A stretch of DNA of 64,000 nucleotides from Halomicroarcula saliterrae. Lineage in GTDB: Archaea; Halobacteriota; Halobacteria; Halobacteriales; Haloarculaceae. Positions 1-8,832 of the stretch are shown here, one piece after another (the stretch's first letter is position 1; each line of letters starts with the position of its first letter). The DNA is taken from the NCBI RefSeq assembly GCF_031624395.1, contig NZ_JAMQON010000001.1, forward strand, positions 496,001 through 560,000, read 5' to 3'. The notes under the pieces were generated by a model. That model was not told where the DNA came from, ran no database searches, and saw nothing but the letters and a program-made list of their open reading frames with translations. Both the position numbers and the translations under genes were made by a program.

Positions 1-1
1 T

Positions 2-142
2 GACTTCAGTGATCCGGTAACTGCCGGATCGACAGCGGAACTTGACTTTAGCTCCGTCAGCTCAGGCGATACCGTCACTGTTGTTTGGGAAGATGCAGAC
101 GAAGAGACCAGTACGACCCTCGCGACATACGAAGTGCCCTAA
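2..142 (+). CDS. C-terminal fragment of a type IV pilin-like protein
   Basis: Only the last 46 codons are inside the window; the frame is open from the left edge to a TAA at 140-142. The piece is rich in Ser, Thr and Val, contains a SSGDTVTVVW stretch and ends LATYEVP. That ending is typical of the beta-rich head of haloarchaeal pilin/archaellin-like proteins of the archaeal type IV pilin N-terminal domain family. The diagnostic N-terminal signal and hydrophobic helix lie outside, so the family call rests only on the tail. GC content is lower than in the following genes. Confidence 0.5.
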   Translation, partial: DFSDPVTAGSTAELDFSSVSSGDTVTVVWEDADEETSTTLATYEVP

Positions 143-539
143 TCTCCTAATCACCTAATTTTTCATTTTTTGCGCCGGTGACTGTAGCACTACGCAGCAC
201 ACCGTATAGCGGCCCTTATAACACTGTTCTCAAGGCAGCGGTAACGAGGACGACAGTAGAACCTACGGCTTCAGAATCCGGTGTACAACATTGCTGACAG
301 CCGGCCGTTCACGGTAGGCAACGGACTCGAGTTCAGCGTCAGTCGATGCGATACTCGGGAAGCGAGTGGCACAGTCCTGATCGGTTTGTTCATCTTCGTC
401 GAGTATGACTCGTAACGGACAGATCGAGATTTTACAAATGACGCGGAGGCTTTTTCATCACTAAACAGTTCTCTCCGAAACCAAACACTGTTTGACTCGC
501 TGACGACGAACTTTAGTGCCCCCTCACAGAACCCCTCGC
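143..539. other. Intergenic region before hpt
   Basis: About 400 bp without a convincing gene. It is moderately AT-rich, with short A/T runs around 160-175 and 430-480. The hpt promoter should lie in the last 50 bp, but no strong TATA box stands out. I see no RNA gene, repeat or conserved small ORF. Confidence 0.4.
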
Positions 540-1109
540 ATGGACAAACTCAAGCAATCGCTCCTGGAGGCGCCGATCATCGAGAAAGACGGCTATCACT
601 ACTTCGTCCACCCCATCAGCGACGGCGTGCCGATGTTGCGGCCGGAGCTGCTGCGGGAGATCGTCATCAAGATAATCCGCAAGGCCGAGCTGGACGACGT
701 CGACAAGATCGTCACGCCGGCGGCGATGGGTATCCACCTCTCGACGGCGGTGTCGCTGATGACCGACATCCCGCTGGTGGTCGTGCGAAAGCGCAAGTAC
801 GGGCTGGACGGCGAGGTCGCCCTGTCGCAGGTCACCGGCTACTCCGAGAACGAGATGTACGTCAACGACGTCTACGAGGGCGACCGCGTGCTCGTCCTCG
901 ACGACGTGCTCTCGACCGGCGGGACGCTGGCGGCGCTGACCGGCGCGCTGGAGGATATCGGCGCCGACATCTGTGACATCGTCTGTGTCATCAAGAAAGA
1001 CAACGGTCAGAACAGGCTCGACGACGCCGGCTACGACGCCAAGACACTCATCAACGTCCTCGTCGAGGACGGCGAGGTCGTGGTGACGGACGCACACGGC
1101 GACGGATAG
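540..1109 (+). CDS. hpt: Hypoxanthine/guanine phosphoribosyltransferase (archaeal PRTase)
   Basis: The 189-residue protein is a purine-salvage PRTase that joins PRPP to a purine base. The PRPP-binding signature [14 protein letters not shown] is at residues 117-130, and the N-terminus [12 protein letters not shown] is typical of the haloarchaeal HGPRTase-like family. The ATG at 540 is preferred over an in-frame GTG at 516 because the conserved family begins at MDKLK. The archaeal family is closer to adenine PRTases than to bacterial Hpt, so substrate preference (hypoxanthine/guanine or adenine) is inferred from family naming. It is a single gene with no operon partner. Confidence 0.88.
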   Translation: MDKLKQSLLEAPIIEKDGYHYFVHPISDGVPMLRPELLREIVIKIIRKAELDDVDKIVTPAAMGIHLSTAVSLMTDIPLVVVRKRKYGLDGEVALSQVTGYSENEMYVNDVYEGDRVLVLDDVLSTGGTLAALTGALEDIGADICDIVCVIKKDNGQNRLDDAGYDAKTLINVLVEDGEVVVTDAHGDG

Positions 1110-1436
1110 TCTGAGCCTGGAGAACTCCTCTGCCCCTGTGGATGCAGTAGAGCCGATTGGCCACTAGGCTTGGTTTTCGTGAGGTACGCTGTCGCCGACA
1201 GCAGTGCTACATACGGCAGTTTCGGGCGTGCTCTTGGACAGTAGCGCTGGAGTCATATCGGCGTGCAATTGGCCTGAATGACTCCAACGAGAGTGATTGT
1301 GCCCGTAGTGGTATTTAAAAATGAGGCTGGCACTCTCAGGTACGCAGATAGAAGAAGCCTCAAAAGACGACTTTCGAGGCCCTGCACTCTCTTGGAGTAC
1401 TGAACTTCGTGAGAGATGTAAGCCGCCCGAGGGGAG
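1110..1436. other. Intergenic region between hpt and initiator tRNA
   Basis: About 330 bp. A plus-strand TATA-like element (TATTTAAA, about 1313-1320) lies just before an unconvincing 41-codon ORF that starts at 1321 and runs into the tRNA. If functional, the promoter would make a transcript antisense to the initiator tRNA. Nothing else recognisable. Confidence 0.3.
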
Positions 1437-1511
1437 TAGCGGGAGGTAGATTTGAACTACCGATCTGCGGGTTATGAGCCCGCCGGAATCTCCTGGCTAT
1501 CCCATCCCGCT
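1437..1511 (-). tRNA. Initiator tRNA-Met (CAT)
   Basis: On the minus strand the acceptor AGCGGGA (1511-1505) pairs with TCCCGCT (1444-1438), with discriminator A at 1437. The anticodon loop is CTCATAA flanked by GGG and CCC. The A1:U72 acceptor pair and the three consecutive G:C pairs in the anticodon stem are the marks of an archaeal initiator tRNA rather than the elongator. The T-arm GTTCAAAT is intact and there is no intron. A minus-strand A/T-rich element (CTTAATGA, 1542-1535) sits 24-31 bp upstream and is a plausible TATA box. Confidence 0.95.
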
Positions 1512-1534
1512 ACCTGTTCATACCCGAGTCCCCT

Positions 1535-1542
1535 CATTAAGA
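1535..1542 (-). promoter_or_regulatory. Putative TATA box of initiator tRNA-Met
   Basis: CTTAATGA read on the minus strand, 24-31 bp before the mature tRNA 5' end, which is the expected distance for an archaeal box A. It is the only A/T-rich stretch at that position. Confidence 0.45.
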
Positions 1543-1579
1543 CTTGTGATTCGGCTGCCGTCCGTGAGTTTGTAACGCG

Positions 1580-2068
1580 CTAGTGCGACTCGCCCTGATG
1601 GACTTCCCAGGTGAAGATGCTCTCGAAGACGTAGTTGACCACCATAGCGATGCCGACGCCCACGGCTTTGGCGAACAGCGACCAGAGGTCGATACCGGAA
1701 ATCGACAGGGAGACGAACAGGAACCGGTAGATAGTGACGAAGACGACGAACTGCGTCGTCGCGCCACCGATGCGGACGGCGTGTGAGCGCAGCAAGCGCC
1801 GGCCGAGCGAATCCCGTTCGTCGGACCGCTCGTCGGCGAACGTCCAGTTGTCGTTGACGAGAAACATCACGAGGATGGCCGTCTCGATGCCGACGATGAG
1901 GCCGACCTCGCGGAGGATGCCGAGCCCTTCGGTGAGGAAGACGAACATCGCCGTGTCACAGACGAAGCCGATGACGCCCACGGAGACGAACTGTCCGAAC
2001 CGAACGCCCGACACCAGCGATTCGAAGCGGTCGGGGACCAGTCCGCGGAGGCGGTCGCCGACGCTCAT
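1580..2068 (-). CDS. GtrA family membrane protein
   Basis: A 162-residue protein with four predicted membrane segments at about residues 22-46, 52-72, 100-122 and 127-148, the usual GtrA layout. The motif NDNWTF after the second segment is characteristic. GtrA-like proteins are thought to help move or flip polyprenyl-linked sugars for cell-surface glycosylation. Its ATG overlaps the stop of the upstream GT2 gene by 4 bp (ATGA at 2068-2065), so the pair is translationally coupled. It probably acts with that dolichyl-phosphate sugar transferase, though direction and substrate are inference. Confidence 0.85.
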   Translation of the reverse strand: MSVGDRLRGLVPDRFESLVSGVRFGQFVSVGVIGFVCDTAMFVFLTEGLGILREVGLIVGIETAILVMFLVNDNWTFADERSDERDSLGRRLLRSHAVRIGGATTQFVVFVTIYRFLFVSLSISGIDLWSLFAKAVGVGIAMVVNYVFESIFTWEVHQGESH

Positions 2069-2832
2069 CGGTCCCGTTCGACGAGGGCGGTCGGCTGTTC
2101 ACGGCGCGCGGCGATGGCCGTGTGCAGGCGGTCGTCGCTCAGCTGTTTCGCGCGGTGTCTGGACGCGAGCAGGGCCCTGAACAGGGCCAGTGAGTCCCTG
2201 ACCGGGGAGACGGTCGAACCGGGACGGTCCTCCCACCGTATCGGGACCTCGGTCACGCGGAGGTCGAGCGCGCCGGCGATGGCGACCAGTTCCACGTCCC
2301 ACGCGAACCCCGGCTCGTACAGGTGCTGACGGACCTGCCCCCAGCCGCTGGCGGTGATGGCCTTGGCGCCACACTGGTAATCGAACAGCGACACCGAGAG
2401 CAGATTTCCGGCGAGCCACGCGAACCCGTCGCCCAGGAACCGCCGGGCGAACGTCTGGTGGCTGGCCACCGACGCGTCGGGGTGGCGCCGGGAGCCAACC
2501 GAGAGGTCGGCCGAGCCCGAGCGCACTTCCTCGACGACGTCGGCGAGCGAGTCGACCGGTGTCGACCCGTCGGCGTCGGCAAAGACCAGCACGTCCGTCT
2601 CCAGGTGCTCGAAGCCGGCGGTGATCGCGGCCCCCTTGCCGCGCCGGTACGGCACCGTCTCCACGACCGCCGGGAGGTCGCCGAGCTGTGCCACGACACC
2701 GTCTTTCGGTGCGTCGAGTTCGACGACCACGGTTTCGGGGGCCACCGTCTCGACGATGGCAGTCACGTAACGCCGTAGCTCGGGGATATCTGGGCGGAAC
2801 GCGGGGACGACGACACCGACGGTCGACGACAT
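2065..2832 (-). CDS. Family 2 glycosyltransferase (dolichyl-phosphate hexose synthase-like)
   Basis: 255 residues from the ATG at 2832. A 21-codon upstream extension is rejected because the conserved GT-A start is MSSTVGVVVPAF. It shows the nucleotide-binding YRRGKGAAI (about 62-70), the metal-binding DADGS (86-90) and an acceptor-loop DYQCGAK (about 151-157). There are no strong membrane helices, which suggests it charges dolichyl phosphate on the cytoplasmic face while the coupled GtrA protein supplies the membrane function. Similar GT2/GtrA pairs serve haloarchaeal protein N-glycosylation. The sugar cannot be read from sequence. Confidence 0.85.
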   Translation of the reverse strand: MSSTVGVVVPAFRPDIPELRRYVTAIVETVAPETVVVELDAPKDGVVAQLGDLPAVVETVPYRRGKGAAITAGFEHLETDVLVFADADGSTPVDSLADVVEEVRSGSADLSVGSRRHPDASVASHQTFARRFLGDGFAWLAGNLLSVSLFDYQCGAKAITASGWGQVRQHLYEPGFAWDVELVAIAGALDLRVTEVPIRWEDRPGSTVSPVRDSLALFRALLASRHRAKQLSDDRLHTAIAARREQPTALVERDR

Positions 2833-2930
2833 CGTATCACCTTGTACTGTCGGTGAGTAAAAACCGTTCGGAACGGCGCTGGCCGGCTGAATCAAAAAAC
2901 GTATACGCCTTCCCGTAACTCTACTGACTG

Positions 2931-5249
2931 ATGGAGTACGGTCTCGTTATCCTCTGGCTCGCCCTTTATCTGCTGTTAAGCTACGTCGGAGCGACAGTCG
3001 CGTCGGCCCTGTTTCCGCGGTTCGCAAAGCGGGGTGTGGCGTTCGGGCTGCCGCTCGCACTCACGGTCCTCTGGCTGGTCACCTACTTCGTCGGTCGGGT
3101 CTCACTGACGGGCGGTGTCTGGCTGGGGCTGGTCGCCCTCGTCGTCGCCGCCGTCGCGGTGGCACGCCGCCGTGAGCCGGTCGACAGTCGCGCCTTCGGG
3201 GAAGTCGCCGCCGTGTTCTCTCTCGCCTTCCTCTTCGTGGTGGGTATCCGGGCGTTCGACCCGGCTATCTCCCCGCTGGCCGGCGAGAAGTTCCTCGATT
3301 TCGGTCTGGTGCAGTCGCTGCTGCGGGCCGACACCCTCCCGCCGGAGGACATGTGGTTCGCCGGCGAACCCGTCGCCTACTACTACGGCGGCCACCTCCT
3401 GACGGCGATTCTCACCCGGCTGACCGGGACGGCGGGCCAGTACGCCTACAACCTCGCGCTGGCCGGCTTCTACGCCACGCTCGTGACGGGCGTCTACGGG
3501 CTGGCCGGCGCCGTCGCCGCCGACCGGAACGTCCCCCGACGGCTCGCTGCGGGGCTCTCCGCGTTCTTCGTCGGCGTCGCGAGCAACCTCACGACGCCGG
3601 TCCGCGGGCTCATCTACCTGTTGCCCGAGGGCGTCGCCCGGTCGCTGGCCGGGGCCTTCGGCTACGAACTCAGCGGGCTCGCGCTCGGCCCGGAGGAGTT
3701 CTACTTCTGGGACGCCAGCCGCGTCATCACGGACGACCCGGCGGACTTCGCCACGTACACGCCCGCGAGGGGGTACAGCGTCAACGAGTTCCCCCTGTTC
3801 GCCTGGCTCAACGGCGACCTGCACGCTCACATGATGAGCACGGGCTTTCTGATTCTCGCGGCGGCGCTGTGTTTCAGCTACTACCAGACGCCGGCCGAGG
3901 AGCGCCGACGGCGGCTGGCGCTGCTGTTCGGGGCCCTGCCCGCCGTCGCCGGGTTCATGGCGGTGACGAACACGTGGTCGTTCCCGTCGGTCGCCGGGCT
4001 CGCGATGGTGACCGTCGCCATGGCGCCGGCCAGCCCCGCCACGCTCCTGCCCGCGTCGCTCCGTGACCCGCTCCCGGTCGAGGGAGCGCCGGCCGAGGCG
4101 AGCCGCATCGGGCTCGCGGTCGCCGTCGCCGTCGGCGTGGTCGCGCTGGGGCTGCTCTGGTCGCTCCCCTTCTGGTTCGGCGTCGGCAGCGGCCGCGAGG
4201 TCGCCGTCCTCCCCGACCGAAGCAGCCTCATGGAGCTCGTGGCGATACACGGGCTGTTCCTCGCGCCGTTTGGCCTGTATCTGTACGCACAGATCGGCCG
4301 GACCGTCGGGACCGGACGCGCGCGCCTCGTCGGCGCGGGCTTTCTCGGTGTCGTCGCCGTCGGCACAGTGGTCGACCTGGCCGCTGTCGGCCTCGTCGTC
4401 CCGCTGCTCGTCGGCGCGTGGCTGTTCGCCCGCTCGCCGACCGGCGGACAGTCCTCCGGCCCGCTCCCGGCGCTTGCCGACGGCGGCGAGCGCCCCGTCG
4501 GCTTCGAGACGGTGCTGCTGGTGGCCGGCGCCGGTCTGGTCGTCCTCGTGGAGTTCGTCTTCATCAAGGAGAACGTCGGGCGGATGAACACGGTGTTCAA
4601 GACGTACATGCAGGTGTGGGTGCTGTGGTCGGCCGCGGTCGGCCCGGTGCTAGCGTGGTTGCTGACGCGCTGGCGTCCGGACGGCGAGACGACGCGCCGG
4701 CTGGTCAAGAACGGGACGACGCTGTTCGTCGTCGTGCTCGTCTGTTCGACGTCGGTGTACGGCGCGATCGCGCTGCCGAACCACGTCGGTCGGGGCGGAG
4801 AGCCGACCCTCGACGGGATGGCGTATCTCGACGACGCCCACGCCGGGGAGGCGGAGGCGATCCGCTGGATGGACCGCGAAATCGACGGCCGGCCGAACAT
4901 CGTCACCGCGGCGCCGGCCGGCTACTTCTGGGAGCCCGCCGAGGGCAGTGGCGCGAGCGCCCCGTCGAGTCTGACTGGTATCCCGACGGTGGCCGGCTGG
5001 CACCACGAGGCCCAGTACCGAAACGACAGCATCTACGACGAGCGCGTCACCGACGTCCGAACCATCTACACCGGGCAACCGGCAGCGCAACGCGAACTCC
5101 TCGAAACGTACGACGTGGAGTACATCTACAACGGGCCCGCCGAACGGGAGCGATACGGGGTTATCTCGGTCGACCGTCTCGACGCCGTGACCGAAATCCA
5201 CCGCTCCGGCACGGTCATTATCTACCGCGTCGACCGAAGCGAACTCTGA
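2931..5249 (+). CDS. DUF2298 (YYY-type) polytopic membrane protein
   Basis: A 772-residue protein with many hydrophobic helices along most of its length and a hydrophilic C-terminal 170 residues. The diagnostic YYYGG is at about residues 150-154. FAWLNGDLHAHMMS, near residue 290, is a second conserved patch with Asp and His residues like an outward loop of a GT-C enzyme. These features identify the DUF2298/Chlor_Arch_YYY family, likely membrane glycosyltransferases using lipid-linked sugars. It is divergent from the GT2-GtrA pair, sharing a 98-bp promoter region, which supports a common role in surface glycosylation. Confidence 0.82.
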   Translation: MEYGLVILWLALYLLLSYVGATVASALFPRFAKRGVAFGLPLALTVLWLVTYFVGRVSLTGGVWLGLVALVVAAVAVARRREPVDSRAFGEVAAVFSLAFLFVVGIRAFDPAISPLAGEKFLDFGLVQSLLRADTLPPEDMWFAGEPVAYYYGGHLLTAILTRLTGTAGQYAYNLALAGFYATLVTGVYGLAGAVAADRNVPRRLAAGLSAFFVGVASNLTTPVRGLIYLLPEGVARSLAGAFGYELSGLALGPEEFYFWDASRVITDDPADFATYTPARGYSVNEFPLFAWLNGDLHAHMMSTGFLILAAALCFSYYQTPAEERRRRLALLFGALPAVAGFMAVTNTWSFPSVAGLAMVTVAMAPASPATLLPASLRDPLPVEGAPAEASRIGLAVAVAVGVVALGLLWSLPFWFGVGSGREVAVLPDRSSLMELVAIHGLFLAPFGLYLYAQIGRTVGTGRARLVGAGFLGVVAVGTVVDLAAVGLVVPLLVGAWLFARSPTGGQSSGPLPALADGGERPVGFETVLLVAGAGLVVLVEFVFIKENVGRMNTVFKTYMQVWVLWSAAVGPVLAWLLTRWRPDGETTRRLVKNGTTLFVVVLVCSTSVYGAIALPNHVGRGGEPTLDGMAYLDDAHAGEAEAIRWMDREIDGRPNIVTAAPAGYFWEPAEGSGASAPSSLTGIPTVAGWHHEAQYRNDSIYDERVTDVRTIYTGQPAAQRELLETYDVEYIYNGPAERERYGVISVDRLDAVTEIHRSGTVIIYRVDRSEL

Positions 5250-5252
5250 AAA

Positions 5253-5513
5253 TCAGGCCTCGGCGCGTTCTCGCAGTACGGTGACGGCCTCGGCGTCGAC
5301 GTTGTCGGTGTCCAGATGCATCGGGATGTACTCCTGCGTCCGGAAGGTCTCCTCTTCGTCCTCGCTTCCGATGGTACACCAGAGCTGCACCCGGTCGGGG
5401 CCGTGCCAGTCGCCCTGGCGGGCGACCGCGAACACCTCGTACGCCTCGCCGTCGTACTCGATGCGGCCGCCCTTCCGGAGGCCGGGGTCGCCACGGATGA
5501 TGAGCTTTTTCAT
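5253..5513 (-). CDS. Small conserved haloarchaeal protein (HAH_0734-like)
   Basis: 86 residues starting MKKLIIRGDPGL and ending RERAEA. The internal IEYDGEAYEVFAVARQGDW suggests a small beta barrel. The length and opening match a haloarchaeal family called HAH_0734; its function is unknown. The longer reading frame upstream is rejected because it would run through AT-rich promoter DNA. Convergent with the DUF2298 gene, 3 bp apart. Confidence 0.7.
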   Translation of the reverse strand: MKKLIIRGDPGLRKGGRIEYDGEAYEVFAVARQGDWHGPDRVQLWCTIGSEDEEETFRTQEYIPMHLDTDNVDAEAVTVLRERAEA

Positions 5514-5711
5514 ACCCCAGACTTGGCAAACGGCGCACTTAGTGACTTCGAAGCGGCGTATCGCGGCTTCGGGGCCGACCACCGCGTCGCCGTCCGGTCC
5601 CGTATCCGCCGTGTCCCCACCGTCCACGGACGAAAGGCTGCTTTGGCAAACCCGCTTACAAAACCTAATTTTACAGATATTTTTAGTGGGTTGCCGTCGT
5701 ACGAGGCGTCG

Positions 5712-6311
5712 ATGCCAGAACGCGACACACCACGGGTTCTCGCCCTCTGTGGGAGTCTCCGCGAGGAGAGCCGGACCCGCATCGCGCTCGACGTGGCACT
5801 CACCGCCGCCGGCGACAGCGGCGTGGTGACCGACCTCGTCGACCTCCGGGGCCTCACGCTCCCGAGCCTCCACGCTACCGACGGCACGCCTCCGGACGCC
5901 GACCGGCTGTGCGAGCGCGTCGACCGCGCCGACGCCGTCCTGCTGGGCACGCCGAACTACCACGGCTCCTACTCGGGGTCGCTGAAGAACGCCCTCGACT
6001 ACTGCGGCCGCGAGGAGTTCGCGGACACGACCGTCGGCCTGCTCGAAGTCGCCGCCGGCGCCGTCCCCGGCTCCGCGCTCATCCATCTCCGGACCGTCTG
6101 CCGGACGCTACACGCCTGGACGCTGCCGACCGAGGTCGCCGTCCCGGACTCGCACGCGGTGATTACCGACGGTGGTATCGCGGACGACGACATCGCACAG
6201 CGGGTCCGGGGCCTCGGCCGCGAACTGGCCGACTACGCCGGCGTCGCGCGCTACCCCGAACTCGCCGACCAGCCACGGCCAAGCGGTGACATCGGTGATG
6301 TCCATGACTGA
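5712..6311 (+). CDS. NADPH-dependent FMN reductase family flavoprotein
   Basis: 199 residues from the ATG at 5712. The N-terminal LALCGSLREESRTR is the flavodoxin-like phosphate-binding loop. GTPNYHGSYSGSLKNALDY is the second FMN-contacting loop, characteristic of FMN_red proteins such as chromate, azo and quinone reductases. It probably transfers electrons from NAD(P)H via FMN in the cytoplasm. Its 3' end overlaps the start of the quinone oxidoreductase gene by 8 bp, so the two form an operon. Confidence 0.85.
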   Translation: MPERDTPRVLALCGSLREESRTRIALDVALTAAGDSGVVTDLVDLRGLTLPSLHATDGTPPDADRLCERVDRADAVLLGTPNYHGSYSGSLKNALDYCGREEFADTTVGLLEVAAGAVPGSALIHLRTVCRTLHAWTLPTEVAVPDSHAVITDGGIADDDIAQRVRGLGRELADYAGVARYPELADQPRPSGDIGDVHD

Positions 6312-7290
6312 CACCCCGACCGACGAGACGACCCGGCAGATGCGCGCGATTCGCGTCCACGAGTACGGTGACGCGGACGTGTTGACCTACGAGAGGGTTC
6401 CCCGGCCACAGCCGGCCGACGACGAACTACTCGTTCGCGTTCGGGCCGCCGGTGTGAACCCCATCGACTGGATGGTACGGGAGGGGTACGCCGACGAGGC
6501 GCTCGACCCCTCGCTCCCGTACGTGCCCGGTTGGGACCTCTCGGGGACGGTCGAAGCAGTCGGCGACGACGTGACGGCGTTCGGGCCCGGCGACGAGGTG
6601 TTCGGGCTCGTGGGGATGCCCGACCCGGGGCGCACCTACGCCGAGTACGCGGCCGTCCCGGCCGACGACGTCGTCCCGAAACCGGAGTCGCTCGACCACA
6701 CGGCCGCCGCCGGCGTCCCGATGGTGGCACTGACCGCGTGGCGGGGGCTCTTCGAGGCGGGCAACCTGACCCCCGACCAGCGCCTGCTCGTCCACGCCGC
6801 CGCCGGCGGCGTCGGTCACATGGCGGTCCAGTTCGCCGACGAGGTCGGTGCCCACGTCGTCGGTACGGCCTCCGGGCGGAACGAGGCGTTCCTCCGGGAC
6901 CTCGGCGTCGACGAGTTCGTCGACTACCGCGAGCGAGCGTTCGAGACCGCCGTGGACGGCGTCGACCTCGTGCTCGACGCGGTCGGCGGTGACACGCTCG
7001 ACCGCTCCGTCGACGTGTTGAACCAGAACGGCCGTATCGTTACGCTCCCGGAGCCGCCGGGAGACGACGTCGTCGCCCGGGCCCGATCCGAACGGAACGG
7101 GACCGTCGACTGGTTCAGCGTGGAACCGGACCCCGACGCGCTGGCGCGCATCCGCGACCGCATCGACGCGGGGCAGGTTACACCGACCGTCAGCGAGACG
7201 TGGTCTCTCGCGGACGCCGGGGCCGCCCACCAGCGAAGCCAGACGGGACACGTCCGCGGGAAGCTCGTCCTCCGCACCGACCAGCGGTGA
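6304..7290 (+). CDS. Zinc-free MDR quinone oxidoreductase-like protein
   Basis: 328 residues from the ATG at 6304; an ATG at 6298 is equally possible. The GroES-like domain opens MRAIRVHEYGDADVL, with RAAGVNPIDWMVREG where zinc-binding members have Cys and His. The Rossmann signature HAAAGGVGHMAVQ follows near residue 165. The lack of catalytic and structural zinc ligands points to the QOR/zeta-crystallin branch that reduces quinones or enones with NADPH. Coupled by overlap to the FMN reductase, which suggests a shared redox or electrophile-detoxification role. Confidence 0.85.
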   Translation: MTDTPTDETTRQMRAIRVHEYGDADVLTYERVPRPQPADDELLVRVRAAGVNPIDWMVREGYADEALDPSLPYVPGWDLSGTVEAVGDDVTAFGPGDEVFGLVGMPDPGRTYAEYAAVPADDVVPKPESLDHTAAAGVPMVALTAWRGLFEAGNLTPDQRLLVHAAAGGVGHMAVQFADEVGAHVVGTASGRNEAFLRDLGVDEFVDYRERAFETAVDGVDLVLDAVGGDTLDRSVDVLNQNGRIVTLPEPPGDDVVARARSERNGTVDWFSVEPDPDALARIRDRIDAGQVTPTVSETWSLADAGAAHQRSQTGHVRGKLVLRTDQR

Positions 7291-7365
7291 GCGACGACAC
7301 GACAGACGATTTACAAAAACGCCGTTGGGCGAACCCTTTAGCCGCTGCTGACACAACCGGGCGGT

Positions 7366-8304
7366 ATGCACAGGCTGGAGGCCGTCGCGCTCGCTCATCG
7401 GTCCGACCACTGTCTCGGCCCGGCCGAGGCGTTCTCGCTGGTCGGGGACGAGACCCGGATGACGATTCTCGAAGCCCTCTGGCACGCCGAGGACCCTCCC
7501 GTCCAGTTCTCGACGCTGTACGAACTGTCGGAGACCGACACGAGCGCGCGTTTCAACTACCACCTGAACCAGCTCACCGGTCACTTCGTCCGGAAGCGAG
7601 ACGGGGGGTACGAGCTCAGGACGGCCGGCGAGAACGTCGTCAGGGCGGTGGTCGCGGGCTCGTTCAACGCCCACCCGGCCCCGGAGTCGTTCGAGACCGG
7701 CGACCCCTGTACCCAGTGTGGCGAGACGCTGGTGGCGAGCTACGACGACGAACACCTCGCCGTCGACTGTCCCGCGTGTGGACGGGCCCACGGGGAGTAC
7801 GGGTTCCCTCCCGGCGGCCTCCTCGGCCGTGACGACAGCGAGGTCCTCGCCGCGTTCGACCGTCGCGTTCGACATCGACACAGCCTCGCCAGGGACGGCG
7901 TCTGTCCGGCCTGCAGCGGGCGGATACGGACGGCCATCGCCCGGGCCGGCGAGTGCTGTCTCGACGCCGACCTCCGTGTCGAGTACAGCTGTGCCCAGTG
8001 TCTCCACTCGTTTTGCTCGCCCATCGGCGTCGCGTTGCTGGACCAGCCCGCGCTCGTGGCGTTCCATCGCGACCACGGCATCGACCTCGGGGCCACCCCC
8101 TACTGGCGGCTCGACTGGTGTGTGACCGACGACCACCTGACCGTCGACTCGACCGACCCGTGGCGAATCACCCTCACCGTGGCACTCGGCGGCGACACGC
8201 TCTCGGTCACGGTCGACGAAGCGCTGAGACTCGTCGATTCGGACCCCGACGACGCGGTGACCGGTCCCCCGCTGGCAAGGGGTTCGGCGGACCGTCGCGG
8301 GTGA
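7366..8304 (+). CDS. Winged-helix regulator with zinc-ribbon C-terminal domain
   Basis: 312 residues. Residues 20-95 form an ArsR-like winged helix (FSLVGDETRMTILEAL, then FNYHLNQL and GGYELRTAGENVV). Paired cysteines follow: CTQCGE near 116, CPAC near 136, CPACSG near 180 and CAQC near 209, probably two zinc ribbons. The rest is a beta-rich C-terminal domain. The architecture matches haloarchaeal HTH proteins of the DUF7347/DUF7351 type. It probably acts as a transcriptional regulator; ligand and targets are unknown. Not coupled to the next operon. Confidence 0.75.
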   Translation: MHRLEAVALAHRSDHCLGPAEAFSLVGDETRMTILEALWHAEDPPVQFSTLYELSETDTSARFNYHLNQLTGHFVRKRDGGYELRTAGENVVRAVVAGSFNAHPAPESFETGDPCTQCGETLVASYDDEHLAVDCPACGRAHGEYGFPPGGLLGRDDSEVLAAFDRRVRHRHSLARDGVCPACSGRIRTAIARAGECCLDADLRVEYSCAQCLHSFCSPIGVALLDQPALVAFHRDHGIDLGATPYWRLDWCVTDDHLTVDSTDPWRITLTVALGGDTLSVTVDEALRLVDSDPDDAVTGPPLARGSADRRG

Positions 8305-8328
8305 CGGATGGAAGCCGAACCGTCGGGG

Positions 8329-8335
8329 TTTTAAG
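8329..8335 (+). promoter_or_regulatory. TATA box of the L44e-S27e-aIF2alpha-Nop10 operon
   Basis: TTTTAAG in an otherwise GC-rich segment, 36-42 bp before the L44e start codon. The distance fits an archaeal core promoter with a short leader. Confidence 0.5.
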
Positions 8336-8370
8336 CACCCAAATCAAAGCGGCCCGTAAGGTCGATATCT

Positions 8371-8655
8371 ATGGAGATGCCGCGACGTTTCAACACGTAC
8401 TGTCCGCACTGTAACGAGCACAACGAACACGAGGTCGAGAAGGTCCGCTCGGGCCGCTCGTCCGGTATGAAAAAGGTCAACGACCGCCAGCGCAAGCGGC
8501 GCGGGACCGGTATCGGGAACAAAGGTAAGTTCTCGAAGGTCCCCGGTGGGGACAAGCCCACGAAGAAGACCGACCTGAAGTACATCTGCTCGGACTGTGG
8601 GAAGGCCCACCTCCGAGAGGGATGGCGCGCAGGCCGACTGGAGTTCCAGGAGTAA
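8371..8655 (+). CDS. rpl44e: 50S ribosomal protein L44e
   Basis: 94 residues with the L44e opening [14 protein letters not shown]. Zinc ligands are Cys11, Cys14, Cys73 and Cys76, around a basic stretch [14 protein letters not shown]. It binds 23S rRNA near the E-site. It is the first gene of the conserved L44e-S27e-aIF2alpha-Nop10-PAC2 cluster, two bases from the S27e start. Its basic, Lys/Arg-rich composition contrasts with the acidic neighbours, as expected for a ribosomal protein. Confidence 0.97.
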   Translation: MEMPRRFNTYCPHCNEHNEHEVEKVRSGRSSGMKKVNDRQRKRRGTGIGNKGKFSKVPGGDKPTKKTDLKYICSDCGKAHLREGWRAGRLEFQE

Positions 8656-8657
8656 CC

Positions 8658-8831
8658 ATGGCAGGAAGCTTCATCACCGTCGCCTGTCCGGACTGTGAGA
8701 ACGAACAGACCATCTTCGAGAAGGCCGCGAGCGAAGTCGCGTGTGCCGTCTGTGGCCACACGCTCGCCACCCCGACGGGCGGGAAGGCCATCATCGAAGG
8801 CGAAGTGACCGACGTCGTCGAGGCCCGGTAA
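8658..8831 (+). CDS. rps27e: 30S ribosomal protein S27e
   Basis: 57 residues, a single C4 zinc ribbon with Cys10, Cys13, Cys29 and Cys32 (ACPDC and CAVCGHTL). The archaeal S27e length and order of motifs match. It is a small-subunit surface protein, absent from bacteria. Separated from L44e by 2 bp and from aIF2-alpha by 1 bp, so it is translated from the same message. Confidence 0.97.
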   Translation: MAGSFITVACPDCENEQTIFEKAASEVACAVCGHTLATPTGGKAIIEGEVTDVVEAR

Positions 8832-8832
8832 C

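Noticed and set aside
1321-1446. 41-codon ORF after a TATA-like element
   Set aside because: It overlaps the initiator tRNA, the TATA box is too close to its ATG, and the codon use is not convincing.
3102-4250. 382-codon minus-strand frame opposite the DUF2298 gene
   Set aside because: Low-complexity Arg/Glu/Gly composition with no domain; the opposite strand has a clear family match.
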